DNA of 64,000 nucleotides from Onchocerca volvulus (lineage: Eukaryota; Nematoda; Chromadorea; Rhabditida; Onchocercidae), in NCBI GenBank assembly GCA_000499405.2, contig HG738138.1, positions 10,786,888 through 10,850,887 of the forward strand. Direction: 5' to 3'. The notes beneath the pieces are model-generated. The model searched no databases. It had not been told where the DNA came from and saw only the letters and a list, made by a program, of their open reading frames with translations. Positions 1 to 11,178 of this stretch are shown here, in pieces. Position 1 is the first letter of the stretch. Each line of letters opens with the position of its first letter. The position numbers and the translations under genes were made by a program.

Positions 1-317
1 CAGCAAGAAAACAACTCAAAATATATAAGGAACTACATAAATATGAAAAATTATGTCAGAAAATTTCTCACACATAAAATCATAAATACGAAAAAGTTAC
101 TTCAGGCGAAAAGAGAAAAATAATGCATAAACTATTTCTACAAACAACATTCGGATATTCTGTACCAAAGTTAATGATGCCTTCGGAATAATTTGGACAA
201 AATGACCCACAAAGTAGTGAAAAAGACATATAACGTAACTTACAGTAAATCAACTACTTTCTCATTTTGATATGCAAAATTATAAAGAACTAAAGTTTAA
301 ACAATTTAATAACATTA

Positions 318-463
318 TTAGCCTATCATACGATAACGAACCCCGGTTTTCTCCATATCTTCAGCATATTTAATTGCTTTTTGTTGATAATTTCGATTTT
401 TTACCGAACGTAAAAATGACTTCCAAATCTTCTTCATCTCATAAGACAATACCACCGTATTCA
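318..463 (-). CDS. Possible terminal exon of a small unidentified gene
   Basis: On the minus strand a reading frame of 47 codons follows a weak acceptor (ATTCAG, just above 463) and ends at a TAA at 320-318. It encodes a basic helical tail containing YEMKKIWKSFLRSVKNRNYQ and ending RYRMIG. The residue mix (W, R, E, D, G) is richer than in the surrounding AT-rich non-coding DNA, which is the main reason to call it. The exon would need an incoming phase with one base already used. I could not find a matching upstream exon between 464 and 1500. I do not recognise the family; a small mitochondrial or ribosome-associated protein would fit the composition but that is a guess. Confidence 0.35.
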
Positions 464-1702
464 CTGAATTGTAAACATGCACAAATCCGAAAAATCAGAA
501 ATCAGAAACAAATATCGATTACAAGCTATCGGAAATACCAGCTGTAAAGAAGTTTTGAAGTGGGAAATGTCTTTCCAGCAATAAAAGCTATCACATTTTT
601 TGGAATTCATTTAACAAAAAATAACTATCCCAAAAACTAACTACTCAAAGTTCATAAAAAGCCATATACTAACAAAAAAACAAAAACCAATCCTTAACTT
701 CCAATTTACAGAGTAATCAGTATCAATACAATGTTATTTGATCAAGGGCTATGTAAATGGATCTCATTTCCATATATATCGTATACATTAGGTAATTCGC
801 CTTTACGATACTGTGTAGTTATCATGCAAAATAATTAAAGAAAAAGTTAAACATATGTAAGTTAACCAAAAAAAATATCATCAATCACTTGTTGTATGTG
901 ATCGCTAACAAATTACAGAATGAAAATAAAAAAAAAAAAATCAGAGCCAAGGGATATAAAAACTAATAAAATTTTACGATATTTGAATCAAAGATTAAGA
1001 GGAACGCATTTGAAGTATGCAGAACTGTATAAGTTGATAAGAATTGTTGTAATAGAAAAGACAACAGAAATAGATAAGAAATATGAGAGATGATGGGATG
1101 ATGGATTGAAAATGTAGCTAGAAAGCAGCGATGAATAGTTCCATCGGTAATTTAGCGTGAAAGTAATGCATAAATTATGTTCAACGGCCAAACAAGTATC
1201 CATGTATTGCAGGAATTGTTTGCATGTGATGACATGTATTTTTATATAAAACTTTGAAATTTCACTCTCAATTTCTACAAGCAAATTTAAATCAACAATA
1301 AAACATCCGGAAAATTGTTATCCCAATCGAATTTGAAATCCGAAATGTGATTTAGCAACGGACTGAATAACTTCCACCTGATATTTTTTCACATTGACAA
1401 AATAGTACTCGACAGATAGAGACCCAGTATTAAGCGAGACGACGCTACAATGGAGGATGTTGATGGGCGGAGCTTTAATTCGCGAAAAATTCCTATTGAT
1501 CGCGGCCTTTAGCCATAGTACTGGTGGTGGTCCATGGCCTTGTTACACTCTGTACGTAGACGGTTTATTGCTTCGAAGTATGAGTTGAATTACGGAATGT
1601 GGTGCATGAATTGATTCTTTCGTTTGTTAGATGTTGTGGATTGTCACTGGAAATCTTTTCGTTTTTATCTTTTCAAAAATGTCAAATCTCTGTTATTTTG
1701 CA
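464..1702. other. Intergenic / 5' region before the SWIM gene
   Basis: No convincing gene model was found here. A slightly GC-richer patch at about 1430-1560 lies upstream of the SWIM gene and may be its promoter. The sequence TTATTTTGCAG ending at 1703 is a strong 3' splice site with no plausible upstream exon, 23 bases before the ATG at 1726. It is a candidate spliced-leader acceptor for the next gene. Confidence 0.4.
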
Positions 1703-1725
1703 GCACTTTTTTATAAGATAGAATA

Positions 1726-4700
1726 ATGCCGGGAGGAAGTAAGAATTTGCGACCGGCATTGCGACGTCGTACAACTACCGTTGTGCATCCACTGGAAGAG
1801 CCATCCGAAGATGTTGACGTAGGAGGTGGAATAGGCGACAACGGAGTTCATGAGCTGGTCGATGTTGAGGGTGACACAGCGCCCAGCTTTCCTCAGGAAA
1901 CATTACCAACAACAAGTAAAACTAAACTTTGTAAACGGTAAGTCTTATCCACTGATCACTTTTAATTATTACGGCTTTTTTTTTCTGAAATTATTCATCA
2001 TGAAAATGTTCAAATTTAGAGAGATTGATGAAGATGATGACGAAAATCAGCCAGTAATGAAAATTCGCCGTATCACAACCCCAGCATATGCCATTCGACG
2101 AATTGATCGACGTATCTGGCCGAATGAGATAGTCCGGAAAAATTATTCTTATGGGAAGTCGACTACGTATAGTGTTAGAAAGGAACAAGAATTGGCGCCT
2201 AATCCAAACAATCCTCATTTCTGTTTTACGGGTCATCAGCGTCTATATCCATATCGATTTTATCTCGATCTTATCCGTAAGTTGAGTTAACTGATTGTTT
2301 TATTTTTCGTCCTTTGAAAGGATAAAAGTGTATAGTTGCTTTATTTTTATAAGTAATTAAAGTAAATTTTCTAAGTAAGTACTCTAAGTAATCAAGAAAT
2401 GAATAATTAGTCAACGGAAAATAAAATTATGTTTATTTTCAATTATGATATTGTCTTCAGGAAGAGCGAAAAGAGATCCATCAATCATCAGCTTGGATAT
2501 GCCAAAATTGAGACCCGTAGGGGGAACGATAATCGTCTACGACTGTCACGGGTTAGAATTTCGCTCGAAATTTGAGGCATAACTGTAATCCAAAAAAGTG
2601 TGAATTTTTTGTGGAATGGTATGAGATTATGTTTCATTTATTTGAAATATGTAACGCTTTAAGACATATTTTAGTATTGACCAAAATCGCGCCCTTCATA
2701 ATGATGGTTATCGCTGGGGTCGCTCTAAAGGTGTGAAATTGATTCAGAGTGTCGGCAATAGACTTGTGCGCACATATCATTTTTTGTACGATCCAAATAA
2801 TCCTGCTGGAGATCCGAGTTTTAAGTACGCTTGTTCACTCATAAATTATTTATTTATATATTTCTTTATTCACAACCGTTTCACTCATTTATCTCTTTGT
2901 TTGTTCATTTCTCCATAAATACATAGTTATTTACCGCCAATTAAAGACATATTGACCATGGAAAATTTAATAGAATATTTACACTCAGTTACTTGTATTA
3001 TAGAAATGCGAGCTTTAGGAATTACTGCAATTCTAAAGAAAAAATATTGAATTTAGGAAGTATCGTTTTTCTTTAAAAGGTGAAAATTATGGCATAATGG
3101 TCATGCATTATATTGGTGACGAAAAACATGCAGCGGAAGTTTCAGCCAGAGTAAGTATCTTTCTTGAAATTAATAAATGTTCATTAGAAAATACAAACAG
3201 ACTTCTACGATTGCTTTGTGCTTTCCGCACCTATTTTTGGATACATGTAATAAAGCAACACTTTTCTTAGAAAAATTTGTATTCATCCATAATTGGTCAT
3301 GCTGTCATTTGTTAAAATTTTCAGGGCTACTTCAGTTGATTTGATTTGAATGAAATTTATGATTGCTATCTTATCTTCATAGAAATATGTATTTGGCTAA
3401 AATTATCAATAACTGATTTTTTCCAGTGCATGCGGAACAATGATCCAATGGCTATGTTAGCATATAGTGAAGCACAACAAGGAGTTGAGGATTTGCATTC
3501 GTTACACTTGTTACCATTACCTTTATTAAATGAACATTCATCTGAAGAAGAGCGAAACAAATATCGTCAAACTTTGTTGTCCAATATTCAGAGCCTTCAA
3601 CGGCAATTATTGGTATATGATTTTTTTAGTCTTGCAATAGAGTTTATTAATGAGCATTATAATTCCTCCGGAATGTTTGTGAATCAGATTTATTTTTCAT
3701 TATTTATTTGTTTTTTATTTTTATTTTTATGGTGGTTGTTTTTTCAGTTTATTCGATTTAGATATTAACTAATTTCATATCATCTATATTGCAGTATGAA
3801 AATGAGGAGACCTTTTTGGAACGAGTTGAGTTTGATGATTCCGGTGTGTCTGTAATTTACTTGTTTTGTTATGCATTGGTGGAACAGCTAATTGCTGTGG
3901 CAGGTTATTTACAACAAGGCACTCCGTTCCGTACTGTTCAACTTTTCTACCATACCGAACCAGTCACTGTCGATTATCACGTTTCCACGCTATCTTTCAT
4001 GCATCCATTTTTTGAAGGTGAAGTTAATGATATTTATCACTATTTGATTCCAGATATATGTGTTTTTTTTTTCTTTTTTTTTTTTTTTTAAATTTAGGAG
4101 AAGCTAAATGAATATCTGTTATAGGTGACCAAGTATTACCTATAGCTTTCATGATTAGCTCTACTGCATCACCGGATCGTTGTGATGATCATGACAGTTT
4201 TCTGTCAACATTATATGATAGATTTAGTGAACTTCTCAATGGACGTTTTGTGATTATTACCGGCCAAAGTCTTTGTTTCACCCCGGAAGCTTTTCCGGTT
4301 GGTCTTTTTTCTTTTTTGGTTTTCTGAATCTCTTGCTATTTAACTTTTAGATTCGTTTACTGCCTCAAGAATTTTAAACGTATTTTTTTGTATTTTGATC
4401 AGTGATAAGATTTCAGATTGCGGAACACATCCGCTGTTGGGATGATTTTAAAAGAGTCAAACTTAGTTATATTGAAACTCTTTTTGGAGGAGCCAATTTG
4501 AATGAATATGCCAGTGACATGAATATTTTGATGAGTTGTACCTATGAGAAACTTTTCGATGAGGTAAGAGTTAATTTTACTGTGATTTTTCGCGGAAAGT
4601 TCTAAATTGTTTTTTCTTTCTTTTTTGGTTGGTATGAGCGGAATGTTAAAAAATTGTGGTGAACCTTAATTTGGTTTAAAAATATAATTCATGAACTCTT

Positions 4701-6164
4701 CTACATATATTATAGATGTGGGGGAAAATAAGTGCATGTAAACGTTATACGGAGCGACCGGATGTGTACAGTTATTTTGATAATGTTTGGAATGATTTTA
4801 AATTTACGAGTTCCATTTGGCATTTGAAGAACTGCGGTGTGCCTGATGCTGACAAGGGTATAACTTGGCGACCGTGTAAAGGTTTAAGTAAGGTAATTGG
4901 CATATTTCACTTACATTGAAAGGTATTGGATTATAACATAATCATAAGCTGAAAATCATGAAATTTTTTTTTTTTTTTTTTTACTTTTGCAGAAGCTAAT
5001 AACACGAAGATATTTGGGATGGGGAAGAGATGTTTATAATTTCGTTTTTTCTTTCCAGCTTGTTTCACAGCTGTGCGATAGTAACGCTTTGCTTGACACT
5101 ATTGTTATATCACTGTTTTTGTTGTCAAATGCATATCGAAGATTGTTTATTGCTGGATTACACCAATCAGGTGCATGGCGATTGAAGAAATGTTACAGGG
5201 AGCGTTTCCAGCAGAGTCATTTGAAGGTACTATACTTGTTGAATAAATTTCATACTTTAATTCCAATATAGTTAGAAAGTTCGTTATTTGATTTCATATG
5301 CAAGCGAATTACTTTGTAATGGGGTCTATCAAATTTTTTTTTTTTTTCGTTCGCATTTCCGTATTTGCAGTTCAAGTCTATGTTAAATTTATTTTTGTGT
5401 TTAGTTACCCAAATTGCCATATGCACCGGCCATGGAAAATATTGTGATGACCGCATTCAGTATGTGTCCAAATCGTCCTTACAAACGGTTGTCAAATGAT
5501 GGTGCAAATGATAATTCATTTTCGACGTGTCTGGATAATGAATATCAAAATCACACTGGTCCTCTTTCTGGCCAAATTGACTTACCTTCTACAAGGTAAG
5601 CAGAGTGAATTATTATTAATAGACTGTTATATTATAGCCATCCTGTAGTTTCAAAATATCCTGAGAATTTTTAATTGTGTCTGTAATGTTGTTTTAAATT
5701 TTGATATGGCATTACCGCAAGTAATTTCGAACTTATTTTTACAAGAACTAATTTTATTTGGTAGTTTTAGAGCAATTGAACTGTGATTTTTATAATCAGC
5801 AACTGTTTTGTAGTACTGTATTCTGGGAAGGACATCCTGGATCAAATTTTGATTTTATTATCGATACCGATGATTCGCGCTTGCCATTTTCTAGAAAGTG
5901 AGAATTATTTTTCTTCCCTTCATACTGCTATATATGATTTTTGAATTATTGGCTTAAAAACTTTTTTATAAAGTTCCAGCAAATTTTTTCAGTGCTTATG
6001 TGCGCCTCGTTAGTCCAATGACGTTTGCAGTTCGAGCAAGAGATGGTTCACCGCATGTCGTAGAGGCAACACATCGTGATGATCTCGATTCATTGCAGTG
6101 GTATTGTAGTTGCGGATTAAGACAGCGGTGCAGTCATATTGCTAGTGTTATGTTAGTTCTTTGA
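1726..6164 (+). CDS. MULE-transposase-derived protein with SWIM zinc finger
   Basis: Fourteen exons join in frame to give 774 residues: 1726-1937, 2020-2276, 2461-2551, 2675-2824, 3057-3150, 3427-3612, 3795-4017, 4125-4297, 4417-4563, 4716-4892, 5059-5226, 5405-5595, 5814-5897, 5993-6164. The C-terminus has a SWIM finger, CSC-x5-CSH (Cys756, Cys758, Cys764, His766). Residues about 330-570 follow the layout of a Mutator-like (MULE) transposase core: VTVDYHVST (Asp390), then LPIAFMISS, a helix rich in aromatics, FVIITGQS where active enzymes have an Asp, and IRCWDDFKR. The second catalytic Asp is therefore missing, so the protein is probably not an active transposase. Residues about 196-265 (NDGYRW, RTYHFLYD, MVMHYIGDE) recall WRKY-GCM1/FLYWCH or CG-1 DNA-binding folds. 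Many introns, single copy in the window and no terminal inverted repeats seen suggest a domesticated nuclear DNA-binding protein. The gene model is strong; the function is inferred. Confidence 0.82.
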
Positions 6165-7602
6165 TCCTCCTAGTGAATTATTGGCCTGCTTCATCAGTTT
6201 CTGTGTACTGTGCGATTTTGCAAATTATGTATAAGAAATTTCTATTCTTCAAGACATAATGACATAAATTAGAAAAAAATTCTTATTCAAGACATAAGGA
6301 TAAGAACAAAATAAAGTTTAACTTTTTCTTTTTTCAGTCAAAAAATCAACGATTGAAAATGCACTTGTGATATGTTGAAAAAAGAATACTGTGTTTATCG
6401 AAAATATCGTGTTTTTCATGTTATCAAATTCGAATTTATTCAATGTTTGTTTTCTTTTTTTTTTTTTCTTTTTTTATGTTGGAATTCCACTATTAATGTC
6501 AAGTTTTAACGATTGTTTCTGTTTTCAAGTACTGTAAATGGTTGTTTTGGAATTAATTCGAGTTGCTTTTGAAGAGTCATTTAGCCTGAAGAATTTTTCT
6601 AATTTTTGAGAATAAAGAAGTTTTATTGTTCTCACTGTGTTTTAAGACCAGGCGAATCCACAGAGTAATCCTGAATATTACTATTCAGTAATCGAGTAGT
6701 TGAGGAATACTTCATAAGGTGAAGTTCGTGTTTTGCATGTGTGCAAGGGTAGAGTTAAAAAGCAACCGCATATCGTTCTGAGTCCTGTATATTTTATATT
6801 TCTCGAAAGTTATTTTATTTGCGGGAATATTACGTTTAAATATCCTCTCCAGTGCTTGCAGAAGAGATGTCTCTCTTTGTTTAGCCGTTTTATCCTTTTA
6901 TTCCACTAATCTTGTAAATTAATGGTTTTGTTTTGCTTTCTTACATTTCTTGAAATAATGCCTATAATTTGTCGTATCTTTTTGCTAAAATTGTTTACAT
7001 TTCATTAATGAAAGAAGCGGGACTAAAAGGCGAGTAAAGGCACTGGAAATAGTGAAGCTTCCTTTGTTTTTAAATTAATGTATCTTGGACTTGCTCGAAG
7101 CGCTGTTGGTAGAACAACGAATGTATTCTCAGCAATTTCAGCTGGTAAAGAAGTCCGCTGTCGTTATACAATGTTTTTTTTTTCTGACTGATTGTTAAAT
7201 CAGTTTAAAATAGCGAATTGATATTTACGTTATGAGTTGCTGTTGACAAGTTCTCAAAGTTTTTATTTTCAAATTCATGTGACTTTATTTTCATGTCATT
7301 ACTCAGAATATTGTCGAAATGTTGAGTAGTTGTGTCCATCGAAAATTCTTTTTCTTTCTAAATTTGGTTAGCCGAGAAAAAAGTTCTACGTCTTATTTCT
7401 TCGTTAAATTCATTTTCATTTGAAATTTGTTTTTCGCCTTTCTATTATGGGTGTATTCATTTTAAGCTAGAATCCGGATTTATCTGAAATATGTCTATCT
7501 TTAAAACATACAGTAACAATCAGATTTCAAAAAACCTTCCAATTTATCAATGAAGGTTCATTATATTATGTGTACCTTATCTTGTTCAGTGGATAAGCTT
7601 TC

Positions 7603-7642
7603 GAAGGAATTCCAGGTGAATTTTTTCACCTGGAATTCCTTC
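7603..7642. repeat. Perfect 18-bp inverted repeat with 4-base loop
   Basis: The left arm is 7603-7620 and the right arm 7625-7642, separated by TTTT. All 18 pairs match, and each arm contains the EcoRI-like core GGAATTCC. It would form a very stable hairpin in single-stranded DNA or RNA. It sits 1.4 kb downstream of the SWIM gene in otherwise featureless DNA. Confidence 0.9.
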
Positions 7643-10046
7643 AGAATTCTCTTGCTAGTTTTGCAATTTGAGAATATCAATGATTACACCACTTTTTCTT
7701 TCTTTTTTAATTTATAGAAACAGGTAAGGAATTGAACTAATTTATTACCCAAAGGATATGACACTTGAAAAGTTAAATCCAAAAAAAAAATTAATAAATC
7801 AAATTAAAATATCTTTTGAATTCCAAAGTTCGCAACAAATTTCCAATTAAGAGGGCGCCGCTTAAACTAAATGTTGCAATTACTTCCTACAATTCCAATT
7901 CACAAATTCAGAAATTATCACGAAAAATCCCGAAAACTAAAAATTTTCCTTTAATATTTCTAGATGTCTGGTCAGCATAATTGGTACTATGCTTCGAGAA
8001 CTTGCAACTTTCAAATCCAATCGATCAATTTTAATTCAAAGTTAAGAATATTTGTTAATCTTCATAATAAAATCCAAACCTATGCACGTCCAATTATATT
8101 TTGACGATTAAAATTTTTCAATGTAAAATATTAGATTAGGAATCGATTCATTGATAATTATTTTGAATTCGTATTGCTTCTGATCTGATACACATTTGTA
8201 AACGATGAAAATTTTAGTCATAATTTTTTTAGAGAATAAAAATCGATGCAATAAAATTTACTCAAATTTAAAGATTTGAAGAACAAAATCAAAAAATAAA
8301 AAATTTTTTTTGAAAATACTTCAGTGATCATAGACGTTATTTGACTTATATGAAATGATACAATACTTCCGTGTAAATCGGATTTGAAACAAAGATGGAA
8401 GCTTGGAGCAGAAAGGCAGATCAAGCCTGACATTGTTGGCTTGCTTGCTCCTAGATAGAGACGAAAAGAAGACATGTGGGATTAATTGACTCTTTTTGCA
8501 TAAAAGTTTCCGTATTTACCGTCGATTCCATGTCCCATTTTCATCTTCCAATTTTGATTTCGCCATTTATTCTCCATTTTATTCTCTCTTTCTGATTATT
8601 ATTTATAGTTTTTCTTTATTAATAGTCTTATCGGTAAATTCTCACGAACCACCAAAGCTAGGAATTATGATAGGACAAGAAGTTTATTTGTTCAATTATT
8701 TGTCAATTGTGCAAAATTGCAACATAACGGATAGCAAGATCAGAAGAAATGCAATATTATTTAGGCCAATTTTGACAGCCATAGATTTCTTTCCAATTTG
8801 AACTCTTACAATAATAATAATTCTTGGCCAAATATTATATTACACTTTCGTTAAAATGCACTTAAAATCTTTCACGTTTGTTTAATATCATCAAATTTTG
8901 AAATACTTTTCATTCTTTTCGCTCTGAGAAAAAAAAAGTTAAATTTAAACGGAGCATCAGTTCGAAATTAATTGTAACAAAAAAAGAGCAGTGATGGACT
9001 TATCATTTGATTAATTTAAAAAGATAGAGCAAGCAATTTGAATGCAATCAGTAGAGTTTGTAACAATTGGTCGGAGGAACTGTTCTCAAAAAAAAATATT
9101 TCAAAAATTGCCTCTTGTTTGCGTTTTTGAGGTACTTGCTTGGACTTGTCAGGTTATTATTCACGAATTTTCCTCTAGATAGTTTTTTGAGACCTGAAAT
9201 TTAATCTATTACATTGAAGAGAAGGATAGATCAAAAAGATTTCATCTCCTGTTTTGAATGGCAAGCAGTGATGCTTAACTTTTAAATTGCAAAAATTTTA
9301 TAAATTCCAATAAAAAAGCAAAATCCAGCAATCTTTCGCGACGAATTCATTTCAACGTTGCATTTTGGCTTCAGTAACCGCTCGGAATCACATTTTCTGA
9401 TGTCAGATAGCCTAATATGGCATAAAATACGGTCGTAACATTGAAGTTTAAAACGAAATTTTATTCCATATGAAATTTTATCAGTTTACAGAATTTACTG
9501 ATATTGATAAATGTTATTTACGATTGATTAAATCTTAAAAAATTTGGCCAATGTGTCAGAATTATTTGTATAGTTATATTTCTATGTGGTTTGTATTTTA
9601 AACTAAAATACTTTTAGCTTACAGTATGAGTTCCCTAAAAAATATGCAAACAGTGCTACTGAAGCACAGCTTATATCTATAAGAAAAGTTTGTTATGCAA
9701 ACTTTATCGTTTTTTCTTTTTTATCATTATTATTGTTTATTCTTTTAATTTCATCGCTATTTCTTCTTTTTTATTATTTGTTGTATGATATTTAATGAAG
9801 CATTATCTTGCTTCTAAATTCATTCAACGAAAATAAATAAAGTTATCTGATCAGTTTTATCATATAATATATTTCAGTTTTGCAAGCAATCTTTTATAAA
9901 AATAATAGCAAACAAAATAGACCTTTTGAAGCTTTCATATATAAACGCTTATTTATTCATTTATTTGCTTGGATTTTTATTTATATTTATGTTTACATAT
10001 GTATATAATATTAAAAAATATATATATTTATATAAAAATATATAAA

Positions 10047-10088
10047 ACACAAAATATATAAACATAGATATGTTTATATATTTTGTGT
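10047..10088. repeat. Perfect 20-bp AT-rich inverted repeat with 2-base loop
   Basis: Arms at 10047-10066 and 10069-10088 are exact reverse complements around GA. It lies inside a longer TATA/ATAT-rich patch (about 9990-10090). With so short a loop it can form a cruciform. No gene is adjacent; the ABC transporter starts 1.1 kb away. Confidence 0.85.
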
Positions 10089-11178
10089 AAACATATGAGT
10101 CGGTGAAGAACATTGAAAAGAGCATTATAGTTTATCTGATGAAATTCCTCATCAATGCATTGAGCAGAAAAGAAAAAAGAAACAAAGTGTGCTATAGCAT
10201 TTACATAGGTCTGGAATTTTTTTATTGTTAACTTCGAATATTTTGCTACATTGAAATTAAAAGATATAAATCATATAATTTAATCATTTGAATTAGATTT
10301 TTAACTAAAGACTTAAATCATTTAGTCTGGATAAAAAATTATATTTATAAAATATCTGAAAAGAATTTAAGTAAGTAGAATTAGTAAAAAATGCTATTTT
10401 TTTAAACTGTAGCAATAATCATTCATTCAAAATTTGCTGTCAATCAATGACTTATGATTTTAGTCTATTTTTGAAATTTTTGCAAAGTATATAATTTACT
10501 AATATTTGCAATGTTTTTATGATGTGAACTAATCAATAAAACTTTGTTGAGTAATCTTTTTTTGTTTGATGCAATTTTTGCTGTTATTATTCTCGAAAGA
10601 AAATGTTTTAGAAAACATTGGCATGAGTAAGATGCAATAAAGAGAAATGTTCTCGCAAATTCATGAAGGCTTATCAAACTTGTTTTCTTTTATTATATTA
10701 CACCTGTCGTTCTTCCTGTTTCTATATCTATTTCATTTCATTTCCAGTCGTTGATATTTTCGGCCATTTGCTGTTAAACACTATCTTCCTTGTACTTATC
10801 AATATTTCATTTCACTCACTGTTATAAAAAAATTCTTGTTTAGAAATCATTCAATAACTAGTTATTTTTTTTTTGTTTTGGTTGACTAGTGAATGTAAAG
10901 TTTCTTGATTGCTTTTCAACAATAATTTCAATTTTTTTAATCCAAATTTTCCGGCAATTAATCATACGGTTTATTTGTCACTGAAAATGTTTTTAAAGGA
11001 AATATTTCATCTTTGCATCATATTATTTTATTGTTTATTAATTTGTTACAAATTTTGTCAGTTCAAAAAAATCCGCATATCATTCAAAATTAAATTATCA
11101 TTGCAGGAAAATGATATATTGATTCAGGATTATTTTTTTTCCAGCTTAAATAGTACATGAAGCATATCATATTCAAAT

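Larger units (their letters stand above)
6165..11178. other. 5-kb AT-rich intergenic region
   Basis: This stretch lies between the SWIM gene and the ABC transporter. It contains only short AT-driven open frames dominated by F, I, K, L and N, with no conserved motif on either strand. It holds two notable hairpins (listed separately). Just before the next gene, a polypyrimidine tract and AG at 11143-11144 form a candidate trans-splice acceptor 34 bases upstream of the ATG at 11179. Confidence 0.5.

Noticed and set aside
1726..6164. Active autonomous Mutator element
   Set aside because: The core lacks the second catalytic Asp, the gene has many introns, and no flanking terminal inverted repeats were seen.
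8218..8801. Open frames in the 5-kb gap after the SWIM gene
   Set aside because: They are dominated by F, I, L, S and K, have no partners and no conserved pattern.
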